Source of the DNA: Chitinophagales bacterium
Lineage (GTDB): Bacteria > Bacteroidota > Bacteroidia > Chitinophagales > CAIOSU01
Assembly (NCBI GenBank): GCA_026003335.1
Contig: BPHB01000002.1
Coordinates: 744,001-808,000, forward strand
Length of the DNA: 64,000 bases
Direction of reading: 5' to 3'
Shown: positions 51,455 to 61,159 of the stretch, in pieces
Layout of the letters: the number at the start of each line of letters is the position of its first letter
Numbering within the stretch: the first letter of the stretch is position 1
Notes under the pieces: model-generated
Told to the model about the DNA's origin: nothing
Seen by the model: only the letters and a program-made list of their open reading frames with translations
Database searches by the model: none
Made by a program: the position numbers and the translations under genes

Positions 51455-53020
51455 ATGATGTCAAAACGAGTTGGACACTTACTTCTGTTATCTGTAGTTA
51501 GCTTTCTGCTTGCTATCGGCACCTGGAATTTCTTTTATGCCGAACAGGTAGATCTCTTTGATGGATATGGACCTGATGGATTGATGTATGGGGGGCGCAA
51601 TTTCATCAATCTGGAAGCGCGCATCATTAAGGGAAACTTAAAAGATTTAATATATCGCCGTTGCCTGCCTATGCTAGTAGTAAGAAGTGGTATGCGTATA
51701 GCTGGTGTACCCGTTATGCCTGAAAAAAAATATGCTCTCGGTCCAGGACATTTTACCTGCCATAATGTGCTGGTAGCTTACAAGATATATAACTTTATTA
51801 TCTACCTCCTCATCGTGGCAGCGCTTGTTTTCCTTTGTCATTCCCTTGCGTGTTCGCCCCTCCAAACAGCTGCCTGCCTCATCCTCGTGCTGGTGAATTT
51901 TGCTAACCTGAAACGTTTCTTCCTCGAGCCCGTCTCCCTGGACCCCTCCATCCTGCTCCATGCTATTCTGCTGCTTGCCTTCTACCTGCGCAAAAACATG
52001 CTGCTCCTGGCCCTCACGGCCATTGCCGGCTTTGCCATCAACGAATTCAACGCCTATGCTGGCCTGCTGCTGTGTGCCTTCCCCTTTAAACCTCTCCCTA
52101 TCAACTCCTCTTCCCTCTCTCTGAAATCTTTCCTTTCTGCCTCCGTTGCCGGTATCATCGCTGCCATTGCTGTCTATACCTACTTTTTGCCCTTTTGTCC
52201 CGATCCCCTGGAAAGTCCGCCTATCCGCTATCTGTTCCCTCTCAGCGTGGCTCTGCTGGCTGCCTTTGTCTTTCTGGCTATGTTCTTCCTGTTGCGCGAC
52301 CTTGACCTCTCCTCCCTTCTCAACCCGGCTGCGTTGTCCACCTTGCAATGGCGTGTTTTACTCCCGGTGCTTCTCATCTTTATCGCTTACCGTGTATTTA
52401 GTTATTTCATGGCAAAAGAAGAATGGTTTGTTTGCCAGAGCAGTGGCCCTATCAGACACCTTATAGCGGCCATCGTCTATGGCGCTGCCAGACCTCTGGG
52501 ACATGTGGTCGCCTTTACGATGTATTTCGGTTCCAGCCTCATACTGACTGCTTTCTTTTACCGCAAATTCGCAACCCGCATTCACGCACTCGGTTTACCC
52601 ATCTTCCTGCTTGTCTTAATAGGTATTCCGCTTGCCCTGAATACTCACTCTCGCCAACTCATGTTCTATAGCGTATTGCTGCCAGCCGTACTCTGTCCGT
52701 TGATCAACTTTAAACCCTGGCAGGTGGTGGCTTTGTTGTTCATCAATCTTGGATTGTCCAAATTCTGGGTCAAAATCAATCCCCTTGGAACAGACCTTTT
52801 TCTGGAGGCCTTAAAACAAGGAAATCGTATAGCCCTTATTTCTCCACCCCTTCAGAAGTATTATGTAAACTTTGGCGTGTGGATCAGTGATGAGAATTAT
52901 TTCTTCTGGCTGGGGATAACAGCAGCTGTCGGGCTTTTTCTTGCACTGGTATTTTTATTTAAGCAACCGCAGGAGCAGCCTGTTGCAGCAGGCGTACAAA
53001 TGAATGAGGGGAAAACTTAA
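51455..53020 (+). CDS. Polytopic membrane protein, tandem paralogue 2
   Basis: The 521-residue protein matches paralogue 1 in topology and in the loop [19 protein letters not shown], and its central region is almost identical at the DNA level. It differs in residues 50-110, in part of the region from 320 to 410, and in the C-terminal tail ([18 protein letters not shown]). Either of two adjacent ATGs (51455, 51458) could start it. Its TAA stop shares the palindrome TTAA (53017-53020) with the stop of the convergent infB. Confidence 0.75.
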   Translation: MMSKRVGHLLLLSVVSFLLAIGTWNFFYAEQVDLFDGYGPDGLMYGGRNFINLEARIIKGNLKDLIYRRCLPMLVVRSGMRIAGVPVMPEKKYALGPGHFTCHNVLVAYKIYNFIIYLLIVAALVFLCHSLACSPLQTAACLILVLVNFANLKRFFLEPVSLDPSILLHAILLLAFYLRKNMLLLALTAIAGFAINEFNAYAGLLLCAFPFKPLPINSSSLSLKSFLSASVAGIIAAIAVYTYFLPFCPDPLESPPIRYLFPLSVALLAAFVFLAMFFLLRDLDLSSLLNPAALSTLQWRVLLPVLLIFIAYRVFSYFMAKEEWFVCQSSGPIRHLIAAIVYGAARPLGHVVAFTMYFGSSLILTAFFYRKFATRIHALGLPIFLLVLIGIPLALNTHSRQLMFYSVLLPAVLCPLINFKPWQVVALLFINLGLSKFWVKINPLGTDLFLEALKQGNRIALISPPLQKYYVNFGVWISDENYFFWLGITAAVGLFLALVFLFKQPQEQPVAAGVQMNEGKT

Positions 53021-55653
53021 AGTTTTCTCTTCACCTCGGTTTCTTCGTAGGCCTCAATATGGTCTCCTACTTTGACGTCATTGTATTCTTTGAGGTGAAT
53101 GCCGCATTCCTGCCCTGAGACGACCTCTTTCACTTCGTCTTTAAACCGCTTGAGGGTATCAATTTCTCCGGTAAACACCACAATGCCTTCGCGGATGACG
53201 CGGACTTTGGATTTTGCCGGGATTTTACCCTCTATGACCTGGCAGCCGGCAATAGTGCCTACCTTGCTAACTTTAAAGAGCTCTTTTACTTCAGCGGTGC
53301 CCAAAACTTTTTCTTCAATGGTAGGTTCCAGCATGCCCTCTATAGCGGTTTTGATTTGTTCAATGGCATCATAGATTATGGAATAGAGCCGTATTTCAAT
53401 ATTTTCTTTTTCAGCAAGTTTGCGGGCTGTTGGGGAAGGACGAACCTGGAATCCGATGATAACGGCATCTGATGCAGAGGCCAGCAGGACATCGGATTCA
53501 GTGATTTGTCCTACAGCACTATGGACTACATTTACCATTACTTCCTCGGTGGAAAGCTTTTGTATGGCATCGGTAAGTGCTTGTACGGAGCCATCCACAT
53601 CGGCCTTCACGATAAGTTTCAGCTCTTTAAATGTACCAAGCGCTCTTCTGCGGCCAATTTCATCCAGGGTAATGTGTTTTTTCGTCCGCAGGCCTTGCTC
53701 CCGAAGAATCTGCTCGCGCCTGTTGGTGACCTCTTTGGCCTCTTGTTCAGAGGAATAGACTTTGAAGGCTTCTCCTGCAGTCGGAGCGCCATTCAAACCA
53801 AGGATAAGCACGGCAGAGGCAGGTCCGGCTTCAGTACGTCTTTCTCCTTTTTCATTGAACATGGCCTTTACCTTACCGTAGTAGATGCCTGCTACCACCA
53901 CATCGCCTATATGGAGGGTACCGTTCTGGACCAGCAGAGTGGCAACATAGCCGCGTCCTTTATCCAGGCTGGCTTCAATGACCGTTCCTACTGCAGGGCG
54001 GTGGGGATTGCATTTGAGTTCCAGCAGCTCGGCTTCCAGCAGAATCTTATCCAGCAGTTTATCAATGTTGATCCCTTTCTTTGCAGAAATCTCCTGTGAC
54101 TGGTATTTGCCTCCCCATTCTTCCACCAGGAGGTTCATATTTGCCAGCTGTTCGCGTATTTTATCGGGATTGGCTCCTTCCTTATCAATTTTATTAATGG
54201 CAAAAATCATCGGCACGCCCGCGGCCTGGGCATGGCTGATGGCTTCTTTGGTTTGAGGCATGACGGCATCATCAGCTGCTATGACGATAACTGCTATGTC
54301 CGTCACACTGGCGCCCCGGGCGCGCATGGCTGTAAAGGCTTCATGACCGGGAGTATCCAGAAAAACGATTTTTTTACCGCTTTCGGTGGTTACTTCGTAT
54401 GCTCCTATATGTTGGGTGATACCACCTGCCTCCTGGCTGGTGACATTGGTTCTGCGTATGTAATCCAGCAGAGAGGTTTTCCCATGATCTACATGACCCA
54501 TCACGGTGACGATAGGGGCACGCTCTACGGTATTTTGGGCATCATCTTCCTGCAGATCTTCTACTTCTGCCTGATCAGAGATGGTGATGAATTTCACTTT
54601 GTATCCGAATTCATCGGCCACCAGCTCTATTACCTCTGCGTTCAGACGCTGATTAATGGACACTACAACACCCAGTTTCAGGCATTTGCTGATGACTTCA
54701 GTAGGGCTTACATTCATCAGGCTGGCCAGTTCGCTGACTGAAATAAATTCCGTTACCTGCAGGATATTAGAGTCTATCGTTTCGGACTGGCCGGCTTCTG
54801 CTGCATCCTCTCTTTTCTGGCGTTTGATACGGGTTTTAACTGCTTTGCCCTTGGTATGCGTTCCGAGCTTGGCCATTGTGGCCCTGATCTTCTCCTGGAT
54901 TTCCTTGTCTGAGATTTGAGGTTGCTCTTCACTGCCCTTTCCGCTTTTTGAGCGGCTTCCTGCTCCCTCACCCCGATCGTCAGCCTTGTCTTTGAGTGAA
55001 ACCTTTTTGACGATGCGCCTACGTTTCCGTCTGGGTTCTTTGGGTTCTGGTTTACTTTTCGTATCGGGTTTTTCAACCGGTAGCTCAATCTTATCAATTA
55101 CCTTGGGGCCGGTAAGTATAACTTTCGGGGTTTTTATCCATTCCGGTTCAGAAGGAGTTTCTTTAACGGGTTGTTCCTGGGGGATTTCCGATTCAGCCTT
55201 TTCGGTAATCTCCTGTTTCTGTGGTTTGGGTTTCAGATCTATTTTACCCACTACCTTAGGCCCGCTAAGCTCCACCCGCGGGGTTTCCTGTACATCTGTT
55301 TCATCTTCTTTAGTCTTGGTTTTCTTTTCTTTGATATCCAGGGTTTGGGCTCCGGTGGTTTTAATAAGCACCTCTTCGGTTTCATTTTCTTTTTTTGGAG
55401 GAGGTACTTTTGTGGAAAGCACAATGTCTTTATGGTCGCTGGTGCCGATGACAATTTTTTCGGCCTTAGACTTAATGTCTGCATCCTTCTGGAACTCGTT
55501 GATCAGAAGTCTGTACATTTCTTCAGTGAGCTTTGCTGTGGGTTTGTCTTCCACGTCATAGCCCGCATTTTTCAGGTGCTCAATAATGGTTTGAGTACCC
55601 ACATTCAGCTCACTGGCAACTTTAACTAACCTCAGGTTTTTAACTTCTGACAT
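53017..55653 (-). CDS. infB: Translation initiation factor IF-2
   Basis: The 878-residue GTPase has the N-terminal IF2N fold ([21 protein letters not shown]), a long lysine/glutamate-rich variable region (about 90-290), a second IF2N-like segment ([20 protein letters not shown]), the G domain (GHVDHGKTS at about residue 384, [12 protein letters not shown]) and the C-terminal domains ending [15 protein letters not shown]. It positions initiator tRNA on the ribosome. It is the last gene of the rimP-nusA-infB set, with an 81-base gap after nusA. Confidence 0.97.
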   Translation of the reverse strand: MSEVKNLRLVKVASELNVGTQTIIEHLKNAGYDVEDKPTAKLTEEMYRLLINEFQKDADIKSKAEKIVIGTSDHKDIVLSTKVPPPKKENETEEVLIKTTGAQTLDIKEKKTKTKEDETDVQETPRVELSGPKVVGKIDLKPKPQKQEITEKAESEIPQEQPVKETPSEPEWIKTPKVILTGPKVIDKIELPVEKPDTKSKPEPKEPRRKRRRIVKKVSLKDKADDRGEGAGSRSKSGKGSEEQPQISDKEIQEKIRATMAKLGTHTKGKAVKTRIKRQKREDAAEAGQSETIDSNILQVTEFISVSELASLMNVSPTEVISKCLKLGVVVSINQRLNAEVIELVADEFGYKVKFITISDQAEVEDLQEDDAQNTVERAPIVTVMGHVDHGKTSLLDYIRRTNVTSQEAGGITQHIGAYEVTTESGKKIVFLDTPGHEAFTAMRARGASVTDIAVIVIAADDAVMPQTKEAISHAQAAGVPMIFAINKIDKEGANPDKIREQLANMNLLVEEWGGKYQSQEISAKKGINIDKLLDKILLEAELLELKCNPHRPAVGTVIEASLDKGRGYVATLLVQNGTLHIGDVVVAGIYYGKVKAMFNEKGERRTEAGPASAVLILGLNGAPTAGEAFKVYSSEQEAKEVTNRREQILREQGLRTKKHITLDEIGRRRALGTFKELKLIVKADVDGSVQALTDAIQKLSTEEVMVNVVHSAVGQITESDVLLASASDAVIIGFQVRPSPTARKLAEKENIEIRLYSIIYDAIEQIKTAIEGMLEPTIEEKVLGTAEVKELFKVSKVGTIAGCQVIEGKIPAKSKVRVIREGIVVFTGEIDTLKRFKDEVKEVVSGQECGIHLKEYNDVKVGDHIEAYEETEVKRKL

Positions 55654-55734
55654 CCGGAGTTTTCCTTCTATTGCTAATTTGATTCATTAAACCATTAAAG
55701 ATGCAAATTTAAGCTTTCGCTCAAGTAACACTGT

Positions 55735-56997
55735 TTAGTGTCGGGTATTCTTATCGTCATGCTCAAATTCTGCCCGCAGTATCCGGAGCACTTCATTAAT
55801 AGTTTCCTCTTCCAGGTCGGTACGCCTGACCAGCTCTTCCTTGCTGAGTTCAAGAACCGACTTGGCGGTATCACACCCGATGGCCTTCAGCTCGTCAATA
55901 ATCCAGCTGTCAATTTCATCGGCAAATTCATCCAGGTCTACATCGTATTCTTCGCCTTCATCAATATCCCGATACACGTCAATCTGATAGCCCACCAGGC
56001 GACTTGCCAGGCGGATATTGATGCCTCCTTTTCCGATGGCCAATGACACCTGATCCGGCTTCAGATACACCGCTACTGATTTTTTCTCTTCGTTAATCTC
56101 CAGAGAAGTGATTTTTGCCGGAGCCAGTGCACGGGTAATAAGGAGGCTGAGATTGTTAGTATGGTTAATAATGTCAATGTTTTCATTTTTGAGCTCTCTG
56201 ACTATTCCATGAATACGGGAACCCTTCATGCCGACACAGGCACCTACCGGGTCAATGCGGTCATCATAGGACTCCACAACTACCTTGGCTTTTTCACCCG
56301 GTTCGCGCACAATATTGCGAATGGTAATCAGTCCATCAAAAATTTCAGGCACTTCCAGTTCCATCAATTTAGCCAGGAAGGCGTTGTCGGTTCTTGAGAG
56401 AATGACTACGGGATTGCTCCCCCGCATTTCTACTTTTTTCACTACAGCACGTACCGTATCTCCTTTTTTGAAGAAGTCGTGTTTTATCTGTTCAGACTTG
56501 GGTAGGATGAGTTCATTCCCCTCATCATCCAGCAGTAAGACTTCCTTTTTCCAGACCTGATATACCTCAGCCGTTACTATTTCTCCCACGCGGTCTTTGT
56601 ACTTTTTATAGATTTCGTCTTTTTCCAGTTCATTTACTTTTGCCTGAAGGGTTTGTTTGAATGTAAGTGCTGCCCTGCGGGTGAAAGTTTCTACGGGTAT
56701 GGGCTCGTAGGCTTCTTCTCCCACCTCATAATCGGGCTCTATTTGCAGCGCTTCGGAAAGGGCAATCTGCTTATTCGGGTCTTCTACTTTTCCGTCTTCC
56801 ACGATCTCTCTTCTGCGCCAGATTTCAATATCCCCTTTCTCGGTGTTCATGATAATATCAAAGTTTTCGTCCGTACCATATTTTTTCCTGAGCAGAGTGC
56901 GAAACACTTCTTCCAGGACCTTCATCATGGTCGGGCGATCAATGTTTTTGTTGTCCTTAAATTCAGTGAAGGACTCTATCAGTTCTGCTTTGTTCAT
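55735..56997 (-). CDS. nusA: Transcription termination/antitermination factor NusA
   Basis: The 420-residue protein contains the NusA N-terminal domain (LIESFTEFKDNKNIDRPTMMKVLEEVF), S1 domain (GEIVTAEVYQVWKKEVLLLD), and two KH domains (VGACVGMKGSRIHGIVRELKNENID, then IGKGGINIRLASRL). The short acidic C-terminus (DELKAIGCDTAKSVLELSKEE) is the usual reduced form. NusA promotes hairpin pausing and termination. It starts four bases after the RimP stop, between rimP and infB. Confidence 0.97.
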   Translation of the reverse strand: MNKAELIESFTEFKDNKNIDRPTMMKVLEEVFRTLLRKKYGTDENFDIIMNTEKGDIEIWRRREIVEDGKVEDPNKQIALSEALQIEPDYEVGEEAYEPIPVETFTRRAALTFKQTLQAKVNELEKDEIYKKYKDRVGEIVTAEVYQVWKKEVLLLDDEGNELILPKSEQIKHDFFKKGDTVRAVVKKVEMRGSNPVVILSRTDNAFLAKLMELEVPEIFDGLITIRNIVREPGEKAKVVVESYDDRIDPVGACVGMKGSRIHGIVRELKNENIDIINHTNNLSLLITRALAPAKITSLEINEEKKSVAVYLKPDQVSLAIGKGGINIRLASRLVGYQIDVYRDIDEGEEYDVDLDEFADEIDSWIIDELKAIGCDTAKSVLELSKEELVRRTDLEEETINEVLRILRAEFEHDDKNTRH

Positions 56998-57001
56998 AAT
57001 T

Positions 57002-57469
57002 TTAAAAGTTGAGATTGATTTTAGTTGATTTTATATCAGAAACGGGTATTTCCGTTTTTTGCAATATCTCAGGGTGCCCTTTGCGTTTGCGATGCACGGT
57101 CACCAGAAGTTTGTCATCATGCACTTCAGCCAGTGTTCCAATAATTTTCTGCCCGTCATACCTAACAACAGCTACCTCCCTGCCGATAGCTTTCAGGTAT
57201 TGCCTTTGGGTTTTAAAGGCATTGTCAATACCCGGGGAGGATACTTCAAGAATATAGTCGTCTCCTAACAGATTCTCCTTGTCAAGATGATGCTGAAGAT
57301 ATCGGCTCACCTCGGCACACTTGTCAACGGTAATACCCTGATCACCGTCAATAAACACAGTGAGTTTTCTGCCGTGAAGCCTTGCGTCTACAAAGAAAAA
57401 TTCAGGCTCGCGGCTGAATTTTTGTTCAACCCACTGTGTAACCTTTCCGATGACAATTTCCGTATCCAC
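57002..57469 (-). CDS. rimP: Ribosome maturation factor RimP
   Basis: The 155-residue protein has the RimP N-terminal domain (LTVFIDGDQGITVDKCAEVSRYL) and the LEVSSPGID segment of the C-terminal SH3-like part. RimP assists 30S maturation. It starts with GTG at 57469, about 12 bases after a terminator-like hairpin (57481-57496) that forms part of its leader. Translation of the operon rimP-nusA-infB could therefore depend on read-through. Confidence 0.93.
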   Translation of the reverse strand: MDTEIVIGKVTQWVEQKFSREPEFFFVDARLHGRKLTVFIDGDQGITVDKCAEVSRYLQHHLDKENLLGDDYILEVSSPGIDNAFKTQRQYLKAIGREVAVVRYDGQKIIGTLAEVHDDKLLVTVHRKRKGHPEILQKTEIPVSDIKSTKINLNF

Positions 57470-57475
57470 ACAATG

Positions 57476-57496
57476 AAAAAGGGGACATCTGTCCCC
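57476..57496 (-). terminator. Terminator-like hairpin in the rimP leader
   Basis: GGGGACA and TGTCCCC (57481-57496, perfect 7-bp stem, 2-base loop) are followed on the minus strand by TTTTT (57476-57480) just before the GTG of rimP. It could be the end of the metK transcript or an attenuator of rimP-nusA-infB. The minus-strand TATATTTG box at 57515-57522 lies upstream of the hairpin, so transcripts from it would pass through. Confidence 0.6.
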
Positions 57497-57514
57497 TGTT
57501 TTCTAATCCTCTGA

Positions 57515-57522
57515 CAAATATA
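57515..57522 (-). promoter_or_regulatory. Bacteroidota -7 promoter box (TATATTTG)
   Basis: The minus strand carries TATATTTG, a perfect TAnnTTTG box, between metK and rimP. It would start the rimP-nusA-infB transcript near 57508, with a leader of roughly 40 bases that includes the hairpin. The -33 position is AT-rich without a clear TTTG. Confidence 0.5.
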
Positions 57523-57571
57523 GTAACTTTTTTTTGCTTTAAAAGTTCCGTATGCGGATATACTATTTCAG

Positions 57572-58852
57572 TCAGACAGCTACAGCCCGTGTGCTAAAAT
57601 TGAAAGCGCTGCGTAGTTTTTCAACATAATTTAGTTCTTCCCAGGGGAACAATTTGACCTGCATGATTTTTTTCTGTCCTGCACCGTCTGTGAAAGATTT
57701 TGTAACCTCGGCAGGTTTTCTTCCCATATGCCCGTAGGAGGCTGTTTCAAAATAAATGGGTGTGCGGAGATTAAATCGCTGTTCAATACCGTAGGGGGTG
57801 AGATCAAAGATTTCCCGCACTTTTTTGGCGATTTCACTATCCGGCATTTTTATTTTGGATGTACCATACGTGTTGACATACACTCCCATGGGCTCAGCAA
57901 CTCCGATTGCGTAAGCCACCTGCACGAGCACTTCATCACAAAGGCCTGCAGCAACCATATTTTTGGCGATATGGCGGGTGGCATAGGCCGCTGACCTGTC
58001 CACTTTGGAGGGGTCTTTTCCAGAAAAAGCACCTCCTCCATGGGCACCTTTTCCACCGTAGGTATCCACAATGATTTTTCGGCCGGTAAGGCCAGTATCT
58101 CCATGCGGCCCCCCGATCACAAATTTGCCGGTGGGGTTGACATGATAACGAATATCCTTTTTGAAAAGAGCTTTTACTGCAGGGTTTTCAATGGAATCCA
58201 TGACGCGGGGCATTAGGATGTGTATGACGTCATCCTTAATCTTCTGTAGCATCCGCGCATCGTCTTTATCAAACTCATCATGCTGGGTGGACACTACAAT
58301 GGTATCAATACTCAGAGGAATATGATCATCGGAATACTCCACGGTTACCTGTGATTTGGCATCAGGTCGCAGATAGGGTATTTCTTTCCCCTCCCGCCTG
58401 ATTTGAGCCAATACTTCCAAAATGCGGTGAGCAAGGAATAGTGGCAACGGCATGTAGTCTTCGGTTTCTTTTGTAGCATAACCGAACATCATTCCCTGGT
58501 CTCCGGCTCCCTGTAATCGCGGATCCTGGCGATCCACGCCCATGTTGATGTCAGGAGACTGTTCATGGATAGCGGAGAGAATACCACAGGAATTGGCCTC
58601 AAACATGTATTCTGAGCGGGTATAGCCTATCTTCCGGATTACCTCGCGGGCGATGCTTTGTACATCCAAATAAACCGATGACTTCACTTCTCCGGCCAAT
58701 ACCACCTGCCCGGTGGTAACCAGCGTTTCACAGGCAACTTTAGACCTGGGGTCAAAGGCCAGAAAATGATCTACAAGGGCATCACTGATCTGGTCGGCAA
58801 CCTTATCGGGATGCCCTTCAGAAACCGACTCGGAAGTAAACAGGTAGGGCAT
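57572..58852 (-). CDS. metK: S-adenosylmethionine synthetase
   Basis: The 426-residue enzyme makes S-adenosylmethionine from methionine and ATP. It has the ATP motif [31 protein letters not shown], and [22 protein letters not shown], all standard. No SAM riboswitch was seen in the 61-base gap upstream; instead there is a TTG-N18-TATCTTTG promoter within the end of the upstream gene. Confidence 0.98.
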   Translation of the reverse strand: MPYLFTSESVSEGHPDKVADQISDALVDHFLAFDPRSKVACETLVTTGQVVLAGEVKSSVYLDVQSIAREVIRKIGYTRSEYMFEANSCGILSAIHEQSPDINMGVDRQDPRLQGAGDQGMMFGYATKETEDYMPLPLFLAHRILEVLAQIRREGKEIPYLRPDAKSQVTVEYSDDHIPLSIDTIVVSTQHDEFDKDDARMLQKIKDDVIHILMPRVMDSIENPAVKALFKKDIRYHVNPTGKFVIGGPHGDTGLTGRKIIVDTYGGKGAHGGGAFSGKDPSKVDRSAAYATRHIAKNMVAAGLCDEVLVQVAYAIGVAEPMGVYVNTYGTSKIKMPDSEIAKKVREIFDLTPYGIEQRFNLRTPIYFETASYGHMGRKPAEVTKSFTDGAGQKKIMQVKLFPWEELNYVEKLRSAFNFSTRAVAV

Positions 58853-58896
58853 AAAAAATCATGTGCATGTTTGGGGAATAAAAATGTCCTTTGCTA

Positions 58897-58925
58897 CAAA
58901 GATATTTAAAAACTTAATAGGCCAA
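58897..58925 (-). promoter_or_regulatory. Promoter for metK
   Basis: On the minus strand TTG (58923-58925) and the perfect box TATCTTTG (58897-58904) are separated by 18 bases, near the Bacteroidota consensus spacing. The -33 part lies in the last codons of the E1 dehydrogenase gene. The transcript would begin roughly 35-40 bases before the metK ATG. Confidence 0.6.
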
Positions 58926-60998
58926 CAGTTCTTTCATCACTGCCGCTACCTTATCGGCTGAGGGCAGCATGGCATTTTCTAGGGTTGCATTGATAGGTAT
59001 AGCCGGAGTATTGACCGCCCCGATAATTTTCACCGGAGCATCCAGAAACTCAAAACAGGCGGAAGCAATCCTTCCGGCAAGAGCCTCTGCAAAGGAATGG
59101 GTGACCGTTTCTTCTGTTATCACGATACACTTGCCGTGTTTTTTAACGGAGGAGAAAACCATGTCTTCATCCAAAGGGTTGAGAGTGCGTAAGTCCACCA
59201 CTTCTATACGTCCGGGAAATTGCCTGGCAGCATTTTTAGCCCAGTGAACTCCCATACCATAGGTGATAACCGTCAGAGTTTGTCCTTTATGGATTTCACC
59301 GGCATCAGCTTCTAAGGCAATGGCCGCTTTGCCTAACGGAATAATGTAATCTTCATCGGGTTCAATGGTTTTTGCATCCTGCGTTCCCGGCACTTTAGAC
59401 CAGTAAAGCCCCTTATGCTCAAAAATAACAACCGGATTGGGGTCGTAAAAAGCACCTTTCATAAGGCCCTTCATATCGGCAGCGTTGGAGGGATACACCA
59501 CTTTAACACCTTTAATCTGCAGAACTACGGATTCTACACTGGATGAATGATACGGCCCCCCACACCCATAGGCCCCGGTAGGTACCCGAATGAGGCTTTG
59601 CACGGGCCATTTTCCATTGGAGAGGTAATAGGAGCGGCTCAGCTCGGTAAATAGCTGATTGAGACCAGGCCAGATATAGTCGGCAAATTGAATTTCCACA
59701 ATGGGTTTGCAGCCGACCAGAGACATTCCCAGGGTGCTGCCAATGATATATGCTTCTGTAATAGGCGTATTAAATACCCGCTCAGTGCCATACTTTTTAG
59801 CCAGTAAAGCCGCTTCGCGAAACACCCCGCCCAATTCTCCTCCTACATCCTGTCCATAGAGCACGGCTTCGGGATGTTTTTTGAGTATCTCATCTACTGC
59901 ATGCAGTGCCGCATCCACCATTACTACTTTTTCGGCACCTGCCGGAGACCGGGTTCCTTGTTCTTCTTTAATGGGCGTTTCTGCAAAAATGTATTTCGTT
60001 AAATCGGCAGGCGATGGGTCCGGAGCACTGTAAGCACGTTTATAATCGGCAACCACCTGTTCCTTTACCCTTTGCTGCATCTGCAGCAACTCATCCTCCC
60101 GAAAGCCGAAGGCAAGAAGCTGCTTCCTGAACAAGGGAAACGGATCACGCGAAGCATGCTCTTCCAGGTCTGCCTTTGGCCGATACCACTCCTTGCGAAC
60201 ACCGGATGTATGATGATTAAGCAGAGGCACTTTCGCCTGAATCAGAAATGGCCTGCGCTCCAGGCGTATTTTATTTATAACCGAATGCAATAGCTCATAA
60301 CATGCAATAAAATCTGAGCCATTGATGCGGTATGCCTGCAGTCCTTTAAATCCCTTTGCGAACTCAACGGCATCCATTGCTCTTACTTCCCTGGCATGGG
60401 CTGAGATATCCCACTCATTGTCCTGCACCAGATACAGGATTGGAAGGGTTTTCAACACTGCAAAATGAAACGCCTCCGCTACTTCACCTTCAGTGAGCGC
60501 TGCATCTCCGATGGAGCATATCACCACAGGAGGCTCCTGTCCCTGATAAGAGCAAAGGCCCTGCTTCTCCAGATATCGCAGCCCCTGAGCAATGCCGGTA
60601 GCAGGAATGGCCTGCATGCCTGTGGCAGAGGACTGGTGCGGAATTTTGGGCATATCCTCCCTTCTGGAACTGGCATGTCCGTAATATGTTCTTCCGCCTG
60701 AAAAAGGATCATCTTGTTTGGCAAATATCTGCAACATCAGGTCATAGGGCGTGTAGCCAAAGCTTAGCAGCATACATTCATCCCGATAATAGGGACTTAC
60801 CCAGTCATAAGGCTTCAATTGCAGGCCGCAGGCGAGCTGAATGGCCTCGTGTCCTTTGGAAGTCGCATGGACATATTTACTGAAAACCTCGCGATTTTCC
60901 TCATAAAGGTCAGCCATTGCACGTGCAGTACACATCAGCTCCCATGCGCGGGTGAGGGTTTCTTTGCTTATGGCGACTGAAGCGGTTTGTGTTGGCAC
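58914..60998 (-). CDS. Fused 2-oxoacid dehydrogenase E1 (alpha plus beta)
   Basis: The 694-residue protein joins E1 alpha (residues 1 to about 330; HATSKGHEAIQLACG, YYRDECMLLSFG, and the thiamine diphosphate motif GDAALTEGEVAEAFHFAV ending NEWD) to E1 beta (about 355-690; LYGQDVGGELGGVFREA, TPITEAYIIGSTLGM, IRVPTGAYGCGGPYHS). It is the decarboxylating part of a branched-chain or pyruvate dehydrogenase complex; fused forms in Bacteroidota are usually annotated for branched-chain oxoacids. No E2 or E3 gene is nearby. The diphosphate motif reads GDAA rather than GDGA. Confidence 0.93.
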   Translation of the reverse strand: MPTQTASVAISKETLTRAWELMCTARAMADLYEENREVFSKYVHATSKGHEAIQLACGLQLKPYDWVSPYYRDECMLLSFGYTPYDLMLQIFAKQDDPFSGGRTYYGHASSRREDMPKIPHQSSATGMQAIPATGIAQGLRYLEKQGLCSYQGQEPPVVICSIGDAALTEGEVAEAFHFAVLKTLPILYLVQDNEWDISAHAREVRAMDAVEFAKGFKGLQAYRINGSDFIACYELLHSVINKIRLERRPFLIQAKVPLLNHHTSGVRKEWYRPKADLEEHASRDPFPLFRKQLLAFGFREDELLQMQQRVKEQVVADYKRAYSAPDPSPADLTKYIFAETPIKEEQGTRSPAGAEKVVMVDAALHAVDEILKKHPEAVLYGQDVGGELGGVFREAALLAKKYGTERVFNTPITEAYIIGSTLGMSLVGCKPIVEIQFADYIWPGLNQLFTELSRSYYLSNGKWPVQSLIRVPTGAYGCGGPYHSSSVESVVLQIKGVKVVYPSNAADMKGLMKGAFYDPNPVVIFEHKGLYWSKVPGTQDAKTIEPDEDYIIPLGKAAIALEADAGEIHKGQTLTVITYGMGVHWAKNAARQFPGRIEVVDLRTLNPLDEDMVFSSVKKHGKCIVITEETVTHSFAEALAGRIASACFEFLDAPVKIIGAVNTPAIPINATLENAMLPSADKVAAVMKELLAY

Positions 60999-61159
60999 AA
61001 AAAATTTTTTGGGATAAAGGTACAGCTTTTAGCGCCCTTTCAGTTTAATGCACCCTGATTCGTTTTCTAAAATAACGTGTGGCTTTATTTTGAGCAACTC
61101 AAACCAGCTTGTGGTCAAACAGAAAAACTTTTTATTTTAAGACCGCAATCTTTTCTGGT

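Larger units (their letters stand above)
49844..53020 (+). repeat. Tandem duplication with segmental near-identity
   Basis: Two copies of one gene lie 1.6 kb apart (offset about 1614 bases across the core). From 50171-50480 versus 51785-52094 I count three differing bases in 310. The stretch around residues 50-110 of each protein is strongly divergent by contrast. The C-terminal stretch about 51050-51300 versus 52670-52920 is again close to identical. The alternation suggests recent gene conversion rather than uniform divergence. Confidence 0.9.

Noticed and set aside
50051-52348. Two long antisense frames (50051-50734 and 51674-52348) with matching products
   Set aside because: They lie opposite the two tandem membrane genes, and their similarity simply follows from the near-identical DNA. 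The translation is rich in Gln, Glu and Gly with no domain, as expected from the antisense of a Leu-rich, pyrimidine-biased gene.
58853-58913. Possible SAM riboswitch upstream of metK
   Set aside because: The gap is only 61 bases and has no SAM aptamer-like stems; a normal promoter is seen instead.
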